From: Hemerocallis citrina
Taxonomy: Eukaryota; Streptophyta; Magnoliopsida; Asparagales; Asphodelaceae
NCBI GenBank assembly: GCA_017893485.1
Contig: CM030367.1
Coordinates: forward strand, 90,779,121 to 90,843,120
Length of the DNA stretch: 64,000 nucleotides
Direction: 5' to 3'
The translations under genes and the position numbers were made by a program. Shown here one piece after another: positions 42,000-53,358 of the stretch. The notes under the pieces were generated by a model, which had not been told where the DNA came from, searched no databases, and was given only the letters and a program-made list of their open reading frames with translations. Each line of letters opens with the position of its first letter. Position 1 is the first letter of the stretch.

Positions 42000-44901
42000 A
42001 CTCTTTTCTCCTCTAATTTATTTCTTTAAAATTTCCAGATTACTAATCTTATAGATTTGCAACTTAACAGTATTTAAAAATTATTATTTTGACATAAACA
42101 CATGAATTTTTCTTTCTAAATTGTATTTTATATCTATATTTTCGACATTTGAAAACAACCATGATTCTTACCAAATTTAGCACCACAATTATCACATAGG
42201 TTTATTTTCTTGCTTTCTTTTATTTCTACAACAATTTCTAGAATATAGTCTCTTTTATCATACTAATGCCATACTAATTAATACGGCACAATTCAAATAT
42301 TTCAATTAACCAATTAGCCATTTACAAGCATATTCCCTTAATCTTACAAGGTTCAAAGTTCACAATTTCATAGCAACATGATAATTCTGATGTAATAATC
42401 ACAATTTAAAACATCTATCAATCAATTCATCAAGCATTCACTTCATTTCTAATTAGTCTCTTTTATAGCAACACATGGCCAAATTAACCAGTTTCTTCTT
42501 AGCAATTTCATCAATTTAATCCCTAGCATGATATCTACATTAGAAGCTTGAGAAATCACCCACCTATTTTGAAGAACAATTGAAAAACTCCTAGAAATCT
42601 CCTTGAACATACGATCACCTCCTAGTTGTAAGCCTTCTCCTCCTTGCTTGTGCACACCAAAGCGCCTTCTCTTCCTTATACTTGATGAAACCCGAGCTCT
42701 CCTTCCTCCTTAATGAATGGCCGGCCTCCAATGGTGAAAGGAACACACAAAATACACAACTCAATCTTTTTCCTCACACAAATTTCTCACACTCTATCTT
42801 TTCTCCTCACTTTCTTTATAATTTCTAAAGGTGCAAGAGAAGTGAATGGCTAGAGGGGCTATTTATACACTTTTTGGGGTCAATTGAAGGACTAAGATTA
42901 ACTTGATGAGAGTAGATTAGGGGCTAGGATGCATTAGGGAGTTAGAGCAATCACCCATTAACACAAAACTACCTCTCCACTCACACCACTCCCCCATCTC
43001 CTCCATGCTTGAATCCGGCCAAGTCTACTAGCACAATTCACGTGCATGTGCAATGCACGTGCCACCCTAAATGTTGGATCCTGTAGGCAAGACAAAATAA
43101 CACTAAAGGGAGGTGAATAGTGTTGTATAAAAAATAATTAAGAAAGTGAACTTTTCGTTCTGTCCAGTCGACTTAAAGGGAGAATACAGTCGACTGGGCA
43201 TCAAGAAAGAAGAGTATTTTATACAAGTCTGATCAGTCGACTTATAGCGGAAACTTAGTCGAATTACCAGACAAGTATTCGAAGAGTATTTTATACAAGT
43301 CTGATCAGTCGACTTATAGAAGAGACCCAGTCGACTTGCTAGACAAGTTTTCGAATAAAACACAGAAAAATTGAAATGCAAGTGAAAAAAATACAATCAC
43401 AGAGTACATAGCGATGTATCCTGGTTCGGTCCTCCCTACCTACATCCAGTCCTCAAGCAACCCACTTGAGATTTTTCACTATTCTTGAAGAAAATACAAG
43501 AATACCCTACGGCGTTTGACGACAACCTTGCCAAACTCATAGACCTATCTCACCACTAGAGAGAGCACACCCACTCCACAACCTAGAGTGAAAAAACTGA
43601 CTCTACAACCGAAAGGACCACTTTCACAACCCGAGAGTGAAGAACAACAACAAAAGAGTTACAACAACCTATATCCTTGTTTGTGATTGTGATTTTTGTT
43701 TGGTGGCTAATAGGTCAACTTCTGAAATCAGTCTAAAACGAATTCAATGTTATACTAGACTGATTTTCAGAGAACCAAGACTTAGAGATTATGATTGCTT
43801 CTTAGGAAACTTGTTCTCTCTAAAAAACAAAAGCTTTTAAACTAGAGAGAATGCTTTGAACCTTTTCATGGTGATTCCTATGCTCTATTTATAGATAGGA
43901 ATCATAGGAACGTTGAAGAACAGTTCCTAAAACTGAGTTAAAACGGATAGAATTTGATTTAAATTTGAAAAACAAGTTTTGAAATCAGAAAACTGTCGAA
44001 ATGGCTTGAACAGTCGACTGGGTTGCCATAATGAGTCGACTGGTCCGAGCTTGTATTAGTTCAGACAGTTTCGTACTATGACAGTCGACTGGTTCCGAAG
44101 AATGGTCGACTGGTACTCAACAGCTGATCTTATTCAAGCTTATTTCGACCTTTTAACTTTTGTAAAAACACTCAAATATTTAAAAGATATGTGTGAGTGT
44201 ATGTGTGACAAGTCTATTATAACATTTTTAAGACTCAAAGAATAAGAATTACAATTGCTACAAGACACTTTAATACAAACAGTTAAAAGCACTAGTCTTG
44301 TCTTGAACTTGAGTCTTTGACATGAGTCATTGTCTTTATATCTTGAAGCTTGCATGATCAATGTGGCTTGAACTAAGTTTTTTATGGTTTGATCAATTGT
44401 CTTGAAAGCTTCATTGGATCAACTTTGCCTTTGTGTATTGCACCATGATATTGATCTTAATACACCCTGCAATATATATAGGTGATAGCACAACTTTGCA
44501 TTGTGTTGTAGTCATCACAACCAAGAATCAACACTAAGCACACCTAGTTACTAGTTGTACATGTATTTGTTAATTAATTTGTTACAAAAATAAGTCTACC
44601 CTACAAGTTGTCGCATTTAAATGAGAATAAACTAGTGCGCTCAATTTAATGGGCTTTAGAATCCATGGGCTTAATAATTAAAAAATAATTAATTTAATTA
44701 GTGTGAGCTAGATTTAAATAATTTGGCCTAGGATTTAAAATAGGCTTTTAAAATTAAAAAAAAGAAGAATTAAAATACTTGTTCTTGGTATGAAAATAAA
44801 TAATTTTCTAAGGGTAAAAATGTACATAAATTTGCACGTGCAAAACACGTGAAATCAAACAAACTTATATTAAATTATAATCGAAAATTCAGGATGTTAC
44901 A
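42000..44901 (-). repeat. Z-family LTR, minus orientation, interrupted and partial
   Basis: On the minus strand it starts TGTAACATCCTGAATTTT at 44901 and follows the first 1-1.5 kb of the Z LTR (31158 onward). Shared landmarks are the CACGTGCATTGCAC segment, the TATAAATAGCCCC box near 42866, and the AAATCACCCACCTA/AGATATCATGCTAGG segment near 42530-42550. It is interrupted by a solo LTR (43072-44533). The far end (42000-42400) is diverged and its limit is approximate. Confidence 0.65.
43072..44533. mobile_element. Solo LTR (copia-like) with repeated AGTCGACT motifs
   Basis: A 1462-bp segment bounded by TGTTGGATCC and GAATCAACA (imperfect inverted ends). Flanks CTAAA (43067-43071) and CTAAG (44534-44538) are a near-match 5-bp TSD, and it splits a Z-family LTR. 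A CTCTATTTATAG box lies near 43882. No internal domain is present. The palindrome GTCGAC occurs about nine times. Confidence 0.65.
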
Positions 44902-45615
44902 ATGATCACTTGACACTTGCTACTTGTTACTTGTACATGATACATGATTACTTGACACTTGTTACTTGTTACTCGTTTACATACCACTCGACACTTGTTA
45001 CATGCCACTTGCACCCATTTACCTTGCCATGATACTTGCTCTGTTCTTGACTTAGAGTTAGTTGCTCTATTTTGCTGTTACATCTTTCATGCTACACTTG
45101 CTTCCGCTATTACTTTATTCCTGTCTTTTTGTTTTCTTCTGTACTTGTTGCCTGCAATACAAGCGGCCCGTAACTTGCATTGACGGGCGTTTGTTTTCTC
45201 TTTTCCTTTTCTGCAAATTTGTCACTTGCATACCTTGGTGACCAGCTGCCCGATGGAGTAGGTGATCAAAGATTCTAGTTGGCTGGAGTTCTTGTTACAT
45301 TTATTCTTATTGCTTATCTTGAATAATTTGTAACTTGTTATATGGATATTTGTATTGGGCATTTTGTCAAAGACTTGTGTTTTGTTCCAGACTTGATTAT
45401 TTGAGATTTAGTATTCTTGTTTTTGTTTCAAGTAATCTTGTTGACTATATTAATTCAGTTATTCATGCATTTTTTACTATTCATCTTGTATATCTCTTGC
45501 TTATTCTTATATATGTTGTAAAGATCCTTACAGCTTATGAATGGTGAAAGCCATTCGCTGGACTTGTGTCGTGTACTTTTATTTCGTATTCCTTTTTGGG
45601 AAGCGGGGCGTGACA
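44902..45615 (+). repeat. Partial 5' LTR of element Y
   Basis: It matches 62148-62861 and ends GGGAAGCGGGGCGTGACA. The upstream 2.7 kb of the LTR is missing at the junction with the Z-family LTR. Small ORFs shared with the 3' LTR (44959-45183 and 62205-62429) reflect LTR similarity, not a gene. Confidence 0.85.
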
Positions 45616-45625
45616 GGGTTTTTAG

Positions 45626-45637
45626 TGGTATCAGAGC
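45626..45637 (+). promoter_or_regulatory. tRNA-iMet primer binding site of element Y
   Basis: TGGTATCAGAGC, ten bases after the LTR end (GGGTTTTTAG spacer). Confidence 0.9.
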
Positions 45638-45703
45638 ACCGGGTTCGGCTAATGTATTAGCTCGACTAATATATTAGACAAGTTTGGGCTCGATCAAGGA
45701 TTG

Positions 45704-45785
45704 ACTCAACAGTGTACAGACCATGCAATAACATGAATGAATTAACTCAACAGTGTACAGACCATGCAATAACATGAATGAATTA
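45704..45785. repeat. 41-bp tandem duplication in Y leader
   Basis: The unit ACTCAACAGTGTACAGACC...GAATGAATTA occurs twice in direct succession between PBS and gag. Confidence 0.85.
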
Positions 45786-45833
45786 TAATCAACATTGATC
45801 TAGATGCTAATTATTTTTGGGTTTGTGCAGGCC

Positions 45834-46340
45834 ATGGTTCGTAGAGGTCCCATATCCCGTCCACAGGAGGAACAACCTGTACTTGAGGCTGTTACAAATG
45901 TTCTTGAGCGGTTGATCAACATGCAGCAAAACTACAGTGACCTTGTGATGGCTGCTTTGGAAGCTGCCTGGGTTCCGAATTTCGCTGTGCCTACACAGGC
46001 AGCTCTTCCTCCTCGTCCGGGTACAGTTACAAATTTTATGAGGCTGCACCCTGACAGATTCTCGGGCACTGAGACGCCTTTGGATGCTGAACAATGGCTG
46101 ATAAGGACAGAACAGTTATTGTTGGCAACAAGAGTTGCCGATGCTGATCGAGTGGATGTGGTGACCATCCAGCTGGTGGACCTGGCCCACATATGGTGAA
46201 GGATCGAGTCCGAAAGGCTCATGCGGCCTATTGCTTGGGCCACATTCACTAGGAGCTTCTTGGAGAAGTTCTTCCCTAGCAGTACTCGGGTTAAAATGAA
46301 GCAGCAGTTCCTGGCCCTGAAACAGGTTGGTCATTGTTCT
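45834..46340 (+). pseudogene. Gag N-terminal part of element Y
   Basis: It starts MVRRGPISRPQEEQPVLEAV and contains MRLHPDRFSGTETPLDAEQW and the capsid-like WATFTRSFLEKFFPSSTRVK segment, typical of Tekay-type gag. One in-frame TGA occurs at 46197, where the family has W. The frame stops shortly before the inserted element; the C-terminal gag and zinc knuckle are missing. Confidence 0.85.
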
Positions 46341-46954
46341 ATTAATTGGAACATTGTTACATATTGTCACTCCCCGCTTCCCACTATAAGGAAATACAGG
46401 CACGCAACTGAGGCCCAGCGAATGATATACATCATCCATAAGCTGTACAATTATTAGCTCAACAAGATCTTTATAACATATTCACGCAGGCAAATATAAT
46501 AATCACATGAGCTGAAAATAGAATAACCATCATCTGAATAATACATCAACATCGGGTCAAGATGCCCGGAAGTACAAGATACCAGAATTAAAATAATATG
46601 ATAAGCAGTTCGCTATAACAACTAGATAAAATAGCGACTGAAAGAAAAACAACATGAAGTAGTAACGAAGCAGCAACGATCATCTAGAGAGTCTGCTCGT
46701 CGGGTCCATCAGTACCTGTATAATTATTAACTCAAAGAAAAATAGAAAAGTTCCCGTTAGAGCAAGTTTCGGGCAACAAGTAGCAACAAGCAGAAAAAAG
46801 GGTAATATAACAAGATATAACATGGAAGAAACAAGAATTAGAAGTACAAATACAATATGGAAGTAAGCAAAGAACTGGGACAATATGATCATGTAACTTA
46901 CCTAGTGTATTCTAGACTTCGAGATAAAAGCAATTGATAACCTAGGCTCAGTTA

Positions 46955-47310
46955 ATCGATAATCATGTAATCAAGGATCGAGAGTCATGTAATCAAGAGT
47001 CATGTAAACAAGAATCATGTAATCAAGAGTCTTGTAATCAAGAGTCATGTAATCAAGAATCATACTTAGTGAAGATCTCAAGTTTATCTGTTTTATTAAC
47101 TTATCTAATGCACGTAATCCTGTGTCCCATACCACAAGTTCGGTGTATATCAATCATGTGACGTTTAGACTTAAGTAGTGAATTCTATAGGATTATGTAC
47201 TCGGGTCTTCCAGTGATAGTATCAAGACATGTAATCATGAATCATGTAATCGAGAATTATGGAATCAAGAATTGTGTAATCAAGAATCAAGAATCAAGAA
47301 TCACTATTTC
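46955..47310. repeat. Tandem 15-bp words (ATCAAGAATCATGTA type)
   Basis: Clusters of ATCAAGA(A/G)TCATGTA at 46970-47070 and 47220-47310. The same words occur at 52395-52495, 52660-52735 and 63050-63260. The reverse-complement form (ACTTGATACATGATT) fills 61890-62020 and 62150-62260 in the Y LTR. Confidence 0.8.
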
Positions 47311-48778
47311 GGGAAACACGGGCCCCCTTCCGAGTATACTCCCCTATATTGTCCACAATTAAGTCGTACCCTTATAACCCCGGCTTGTTATTCTTTTATA
47401 ATTAATTATGAAGATGCAGTTGGTACGACTAGTGGAACGGTGTAATCAAATAGTTTAGTCAAGGAAAATATCAAGGGCAGTAATCATGAGACGTAAAACG
47501 AGTACATGTATCGAGAGTAGTTATTATAGAATTATCAAGTGGTATAAAATGTATGCTATCAACCTATTATATCTGTGCAAATTATTATTACACGAACAAT
47601 AATACATTCAGTTCATTAAATATGAAAAAAAATAATGGGTTTATATGAAAAAATGTATAGATGAATTTTCAGACAACTTGACATATCTGCATTCAAATTC
47701 ACTTTCCCGTTGTTACAGAAAAACAAATCCAATTCCGTCAGATATTCTAGAAAGTAGACTCTCTTCCGGTTCTAACGCATATTCACACGATACATTCTAG
47801 AGAAAGTAGCTATGCGTACAAATTCATTTTTCGCTGGTTTCGATGTTTCGCGCACATTCTGGAAATTCGGAGTCACAATACTAAAACTGCGATATCTCAC
47901 AATCTATATATCGGATTGAGAAACCGTAATATGTTTTGGATATCTAGACTCGAAGGGTTACGATTTTCATGTAGAAAGTTTTTCGATCCAGTATCAAGAA
48001 CATGGTCAAATTCTCAGTACGAGATACAGGTTAGTAATCCCGTGCAGGTTCAAAAATTCACGATATGATGGTACTAAAATCGCGATATCTCACAATCTAT
48101 ACATCCGATTGAGAAACCGTAAGATGTTCTGGATTCGGGACTCGATAGGCTACGATTTTCATGTAGAAAATCATCAATCCAGTATCGGAAACATGGTCGA
48201 ATTCTCAGTGCAAGGTCAAGAAATTTTAGAGATAGTAAGGTTGAATATTCGATATTCGATAACACGATTCGAAATGTGTTAACGGTTCACTGTTGAGTTG
48301 ATATAGAATGGAACCAATGACTAGAATGGAGTTTGACAATAAAATATGATGATAACTAGACTACTTGCTACGAGTTCAAGGAAAATGCTTGTATGAGAAC
48401 AAAAATAGTGTACAAGGTACTTGCCTTATAACGTGATGATTTTGGTGGTGGTGTTAACCGCGGAAAGAAGAAGCAACATCGGAAACGGACGGTGGCACAA
48501 CGGCGGTAAGAATGGCGGCAAGACGGTAGCTAGCAAGCAGCGGTAGCAACGGTGAGCGACGACAACAACAAGGTGGCGCGGCGTCGGGTTATTTTTCGAG
48601 GTTCACGGGATCGTAGAAGCGGAGTCGGTGGCTCGAAGATGGAAGGTAAAGTGGAGCTTGGGTGTTGCTTGAGCTCTCGGGTGTGAAGAAGGCAGAGGAA
48701 GAGAAAGAAGGAAAATGAATAATGAGATGTAGATAAGAGAAGAGAAAGAGGTGGGAGGTTCTACATGTGTGTGTGTGT

Positions 48779-48787
48779 ATATATATA
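48779..48787 (-). promoter_or_regulatory. LTR TATA box downstream of LOG (left LTR)
   Basis: TATATATA beside a (GT)n run, about 0.57 kb downstream of the LOG stop on the minus strand; the right copy is at 54500-54509. If it is the LTR promoter, LOG lies wholly in U3. Confidence 0.5.
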
Positions 48788-49360
48788 GAAAGGAAGAGGT
48801 GCATGGGGTGTAGAAAAATCAAAGTGCATGGGGTGTAGAAAAATCAAACATGTGTGTGGAAAAAAATGAGAAGTTAGGCGTAGAAGGAGAAAATGAGGGG
48901 TTAGTGGGGATTAGGTCAGAAAATAGGAATAAGGAGGAGAAGTCAGGAGTAGGAGTTAGGCGTAGAATTAGGCAGGATTCGGATTAGGATTAGGATTAGG
49001 ATTAATCAGGGTTTAAAATTTGTATTTAAACTCCGATCGAAAAATCACAAAATTATAGAATTGATCAGAAAAATATTCTGGCTTTAGATAAATAGTCCAA
49101 AGAAAAAAATAAAACTGATCTGAAAATTGAAGTACAAAAATTCACGTAGTAAAATACTTACTACTGGAACAGGGAGTTACAATCCTACCCACAAAAAAAA
49201 TTTCGTCCTCAAAATTTACTTAGGTGGGATATAGGATAGCTAAGAAGAATGCAATACTCTTCAACTGAGAGTGCAACGGAAGATAAAAGAAACAAAGAGT
49301 ACAAAGACACGAAAACAACTAAAGACAAATTGTGCACCCTCAACTGAAGGACTCAACAAT

Positions 49361-50086
49361 TTAATGTCTAGGCTCAGAATCTGAACCACCGACATCGCTA
49401 ACATCCCAGTTCAGCTGAGTCACAAGCTCATCTCGCTCTGACACATACTCTTCTAATTTTCTGAGTAACTCCTTAGGCGAAGGTGCTGAAATCAAGATGC
49501 GTCTGGCCTTACTGGATATAAACTCCTCAGCCACAGCTGAATCTATGAAGGACAGAAGTGAGTCGTAATATCCATCAACGTTTAAAATACCCACCGGTTT
49601 GCTGTGGATTCCCAGTTGAGCCCATGTGATCACTTCAAATAACTCCTCAAGTGTTCCATAACCTCCGGGCAAGGCTATGAAAGCACCAGCAGCACGAGCC
49701 ATTTCAGCCTTCCTCTCGTGCATGTTAGAGACAACTCTAACATCTCCCACAGTTCTCCCAGTAATCTCTTTCGGCATCAGCGACTTGGGAATCACTCCCA
49801 AAACGTGTCGGCCACCAGCACGAACAGCGTCGAAAACTAGGCCCATTAATCCTATGCTCCCACCACCCTAGACGAGATCGATATTCCTTTCTACAAGCTC
49901 CTTGCCGAGCTCGATCGCGGCTTCCTGGTAGCTAGCTCTTTTGCCCGAGCTACTGCCACAAAATACACAAATCCTGCCGAATCTCGATAAAGATGAAGAA
50001 AGCTTCATCTTCTTCCCTGCTTCACTTTCTTCTTCCACCGATTTTCTCTTCATCCCCGCTACCGATTCTTGATCTCTTCTTTCCAT
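49361..50086 (-). pseudogene. LOG: LOG cytokinin-activating enzyme, intronless retrocopy 1 (one stop codon)
   Basis: LOG hydrolyses cytokinin riboside 5'-monophosphates to the free base in the cytosol. The 241-codon frame starts [16 protein letters not shown]. It has [17 protein letters not shown] (residues about 38-54), [10 protein letters not shown] (74-83), [10 protein letters not shown] (122-131) and [20 protein letters not shown] (140-159), the substrate/catalytic motif of LOG proteins. Its only break is TAT to TAG at codon 73, immediately before GGGSIG. The length fits the family, with an N-terminal extension of about 25 residues. Plant LOG genes normally have several introns and none occurs here, so it is a retrocopy. 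It lies 369 bp inside the LTR, sense to the element. Confidence 0.93.
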
Positions 50087-50089
50087 TTG

Positions 50090-50425
50090 CCAAGAAAATC
50101 CGAGCTACTAATCTTTCTCTTGCTTTCTTGCTCCCGCCTCTGCTACCGGCTTCTCACTTTCTCTCTTCTCCGAAGCTTGCTCCCGAGTTGCCTTCTTCTT
50201 TCTCTTCTTTCCTTTCTTCCCCGACCTCTCTCTCTCTTTCTTTCTTCTCCGTCTTCTCTTTCTTTCTTCTTCCTTCTCCGACTTCTCTCTCTTTCTTCTT
50301 CCTCTTTCTTTCTCTTTTTCTTTCTCTCTTTTTCTTTCTCTCTTTTTCTTTCTTCTTTCTTTGACTTCTCTCTCTCTCTTTCTCTTCTTTTTATTTCTTC
50401 TTCTTCTTGTCTTTTCTTCATTAAT
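50090..50425. repeat. Polypyrimidine tract upstream of LOG copy 1
   Basis: A (TTTCTTTCTCTC)-like run on the plus strand, purine-rich on the sense strand, between LTR start and LOG start. ORFs here (Phe/Ser/Leu-rich or Arg/Glu/Lys-rich) are compositional. The counterpart is 55800-56115. Confidence 0.9.
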
Positions 50426-50455
50426 GCACCGCCCCCTATAACCGGACTATGGCCA

Positions 50456-51060
50456 ATATTTACACTTTGTTTCCTATCCATTCTAAATATAACATCGAAC
50501 CCTTAGATGTTGATGTTTCTAGATGCTGATATCACGTGATAGCGATCGATGAATTGAGCAGAATTAAGAGATTGGTAACACGAAGATGTTGGTTGTCAAA
50601 CTTATTTGGTAAAGTGGGCCCCACCCACCAAACAATGTTGAAAAATTGTGGCAAGATTGGTGCCGCAAAGAAAAATGGGAGAAATGAAAATAAATAATTT
50701 GTCAGTTACTCATTTCTCATTCCTATAAATGAGAGGTTTAGGAAGAAGAAAAAAATTAAGCAAGATAAGAACAAGAAACAAGCAGAAAAGAAGAAAAGAA
50801 TAGAGTGTATATTTGTAAGGTGTAGTAATACCAGTTTTAGAAAATAGTGAAGAGTCTTCTTGTTGTTATTCCAATTTCCAATTTGTTTGCTAAAAGCCCA
50901 ACAAAATTCCTACTCTCTTCCAACAGAAGATTCAAGAAAATAGGGATAGAAAGAAATAACTAGTATGATACTCAATAATGGATTGATCGATGAGAATGAA
51001 TGCAATGTATAGAAGGCAACATGCAACAAACGACGCAGGAACTGAAGAATCAAAATATAC
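50456..51060. other. Interior of the LOG element next to the 3' LTR
   Basis: It contains the candidate solo LTR at 50587-50903 and otherwise AT-rich non-coding sequence. No convincing polypurine tract was found beside 50456, so the plus-strand primer site may be degenerate. Confidence 0.5.
50587..50903 (+). mobile_element. Candidate short solo LTR (copia-like)
   Basis: 317 bp from TGTTGGTTGTC to AAAAGCCCAACA, with matching inverted ends TGTTGG/CCAACA and a CCTATAAATGAG box at about 50732. No PBS follows and no TSD was seen (GAAGA against AAATT). Confidence 0.5.
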
Positions 51061-51727
51061 CAGCAACTGTTTCTTTGGTGGTCTCTGCCTTTTCTGTAAT
51101 CAAGTTATGAGCCTGATTACACTCTCCAGTATGTCCTCCACTGGGATTTGATCCTCCTATTGGTGTGACACTCTTTCTCTTCGGGCAATCTCGAACCTTG
51201 TGATCATTCGCTCCGCATGCAAAACACAGGTTGTTGGCTTTTCAGCAGTTCTTGCGTATGTGTTCAACTCGACGGCAATAATAGCACTTCCGGTCCTTCT
51301 TCGGAGTCGCCGATGGGTAAGGTGATGTTCTAGTAGTCGGGGTCTGAACTGGCCTCCGTATCGGTCCACCTGTAGACTGTGCGACAGTAAGAAGATGTAA
51401 TGCCTCCTGAACGGCATTCCACCCTCTACAGATCTGCTCTTGGGTATCAAGCATGGCGGTGTAACTCTTATGCTGGTGCACAAACAAATCCCATTGAATG
51501 GAGTTTGCGACATCCTGTACCCTATCCAGATTAGCTCTCACCAGTTCATTTTGTCCTTGCTGTAGCTCCATCATTCGTCGCATCTCCTGGAGAATGGCAA
51601 CGATCTCCGATAGTTCATCCCTGGGTGTAGAAGTCGAAGAACCTCCGTGAATCATAGTCTGAAATGCATATTCGAATGGGGTAAATCTCCAGATGGCAAG
51701 TTGGTTATTAACATTCATGTGATCCAC
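51060..51727 (-). pseudogene. Gag remnant with two zinc knuckles, LOG element interior
   Basis: The minus frame starts MDHMNVNNQLAIWRFTPFEY. A coiled-coil-like segment follows (ELSEIVAILQEMRRMMELQQ), then CYYCRRVEHIRKNC, a stop at 51241, and CFACGANDHKVRDC. Both knuckles fit CX2CX4HX4C. The capsid core of a normal gag is missing between the N-terminal part and the knuckles. No pol follows. RNA binding is the only gag activity that the remaining sequence would support. Confidence 0.75.
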
Positions 51728-51768
51728 GTGGTGTGTATATTGTTGAGCTTAGCATGGTTCGAGCCTAG

Positions 51769-51780
51769 GCTCTGATACCA
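51769..51780 (-). promoter_or_regulatory. tRNA-iMet primer binding site of the LOG element
   Basis: TGGTATCAGAGC on the minus strand, nine bases after the LTR end TGACA (spacer GGTTTTTAG, almost the same as in element Y). Confidence 0.88.
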
Positions 51781-53060
51781 CTAAAAACCTGTCACGCTCC
51801 GCTTCCCACTATACGAAAATACAGGCACGCAACTGAGGCCCAACGAATAATATACATCATCCATAAGCTGTACAATTATAAGCTCAACAAGATCTTTATA
51901 ACACATTCACGCAGGCAAATATAATAATCACATGAGCTGAAAATAGAATAACCATCATTTGGATAATACATCAACATCGGGTCAAGATGCCTGGGAATAC
52001 AAGGTACCAGAATTAAAATAATATGATAAGCAGTTCGCTATAACAACTAGATAAAATAGCGACTGAAAGAAAAACAACATGAAGTAGTAACGAAGCAGCA
52101 ACGATCATCTAGAGAGTTTGCTCGTCGGGTCCATCAGTACCTGTATAATTATTAACTCAAAGAAAAATAGAAAGTTCCTGTTAGAGCAAGTTTCAGGCAG
52201 CAAGTTGCAACAAGCAGAAAAAGGGGTAATATAACAAGATATAATATGGAAGAAACAAGAAGTAGAAGTACAAATACAATATGGAAGTAAGCAAAGAACT
52301 AGGACAATATGATCATGTAAGTAGTAACTGTAACTAGTGTATTCTAGACTTCGAGATAAAAGCAATTGATAACCTAGGCTCAGTTAATCGATAATCATAT
52401 AATCAAGGATCGAGAGTCATATAATCAAGAGTCATGTAATCAAGAATCATGTAATCAAGAGTCTTGTAATCAAGAGTCATGTAATCAAGAATCATACTTA
52501 GTGAAGATCTCAAGTTTATCTGTTTTATTAACTTATCTAATGCACGTAATCCTGTGTCCCATATCACAAGTTCGGTGCATATCAATCATGTGACGTTTAG
52601 ACTTAAGTAATGAATTCTATAGGATTATGTACTCGGGTCTTTCAGTGATAGTATCAAGATATGTAATCATGAATCATGTAATCGAGAATTATGTAATCAA
52701 GAATTGTGTAATCAAGAATCAAGAATCAAGAATCACTATTTTGGAAAACACGGCCCCCTTCCGAGTATACTTTCCTATATTGTCTACAATTAAGTCGTAC
52801 CCTTATAAGCCCGGCTTGTTATTCTTTTATAATTAATTATGAACATGCAGTTGGTACGACTAGTGGAACGGTGTAATCAAATAGTTTAGTCAAGGAAAAT
52901 ATCAAAAGTAGTAATCATGAGACATAAAACGAGTACATGTATCGAGAGTAGTTATTATAGAATTATCAAGTGGTATAAAATGTATGCTATCAACCTATTA
53001 TATCTATGTAAATTATTATTACACGAACAATAATACATTCAGTTCATTAAATATGAAAAA

Positions 53061-53358
53061 CTGGAATGACCAATAAATCCTAATTTGGACAAGTATTCGA
53101 TTTTATATGAATTTTGCAAGTGATGATAGAAATACAGTGAAACATAGAGCTCACTGGTTTGTACCATGTCCATAGAAATGGGTTTAAACTTGTACTTCAC
53201 TAGCTTAGAGTTGTTGTTTGAGGTCAAGAAACATGTCATGGATGTGAGTATGAGTTAGGACTTAAGTGATCTAAAGTTTCTTGCTAATAGTAGCCCATAA
53301 TTGCTTGTAGAGCCCAATATAGACAACGGTGTTCAATGTTTGAATTGGAAATTGTATT
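53061..53358. other. Block of about 300 bp present only in the right LTR
   Basis: Left LTR (near 47630) and third LTR (near 63785) read straight from AATATGAAAAA to GGGTTTATATG. The right LTR has about 300 extra bases here. No inverted ends or clear TSD were seen. A minus-strand 66-codon frame has no recognised motif. Confidence 0.7.

Larger units (their letters stand above)
46365..50455 (-). repeat. 3' LTR of the LOG-carrying element
   Basis: It is collinear with 51790-56146 except for a block of about 300 bp present only in the right copy (53061-53358) and small indels. In transcriptional order: GA-rich tract (50420-50090), LOG (50086-49361), AT-rich segment, TATATATA box (48787-48779), intermediate R/U5 sequence with the AATCATGTAATCAAG repeats, then the GGAAGCGGGGAGTGACA end. 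Confidence 0.82.

Noticed and set aside
44959..45183. Conserved small ORF shared with 62205-62429
   Set aside because: Both are the same place in the two LTRs of Y; similarity follows from LTR identity.
46955..47310. Possible CRISPR-like repeat array
   Set aside because: The repeats are 15-bp words without regular spacers, in a plant LTR.
50069..50506. Ser/Phe/Leu-rich membrane-like ORF upstream of LOG (also 55701-56132)
   Set aside because: The CT-rich tract produces hydrophobic codons on one strand and Lys/Glu/Arg on the other; frames are not conserved between the two LTRs.
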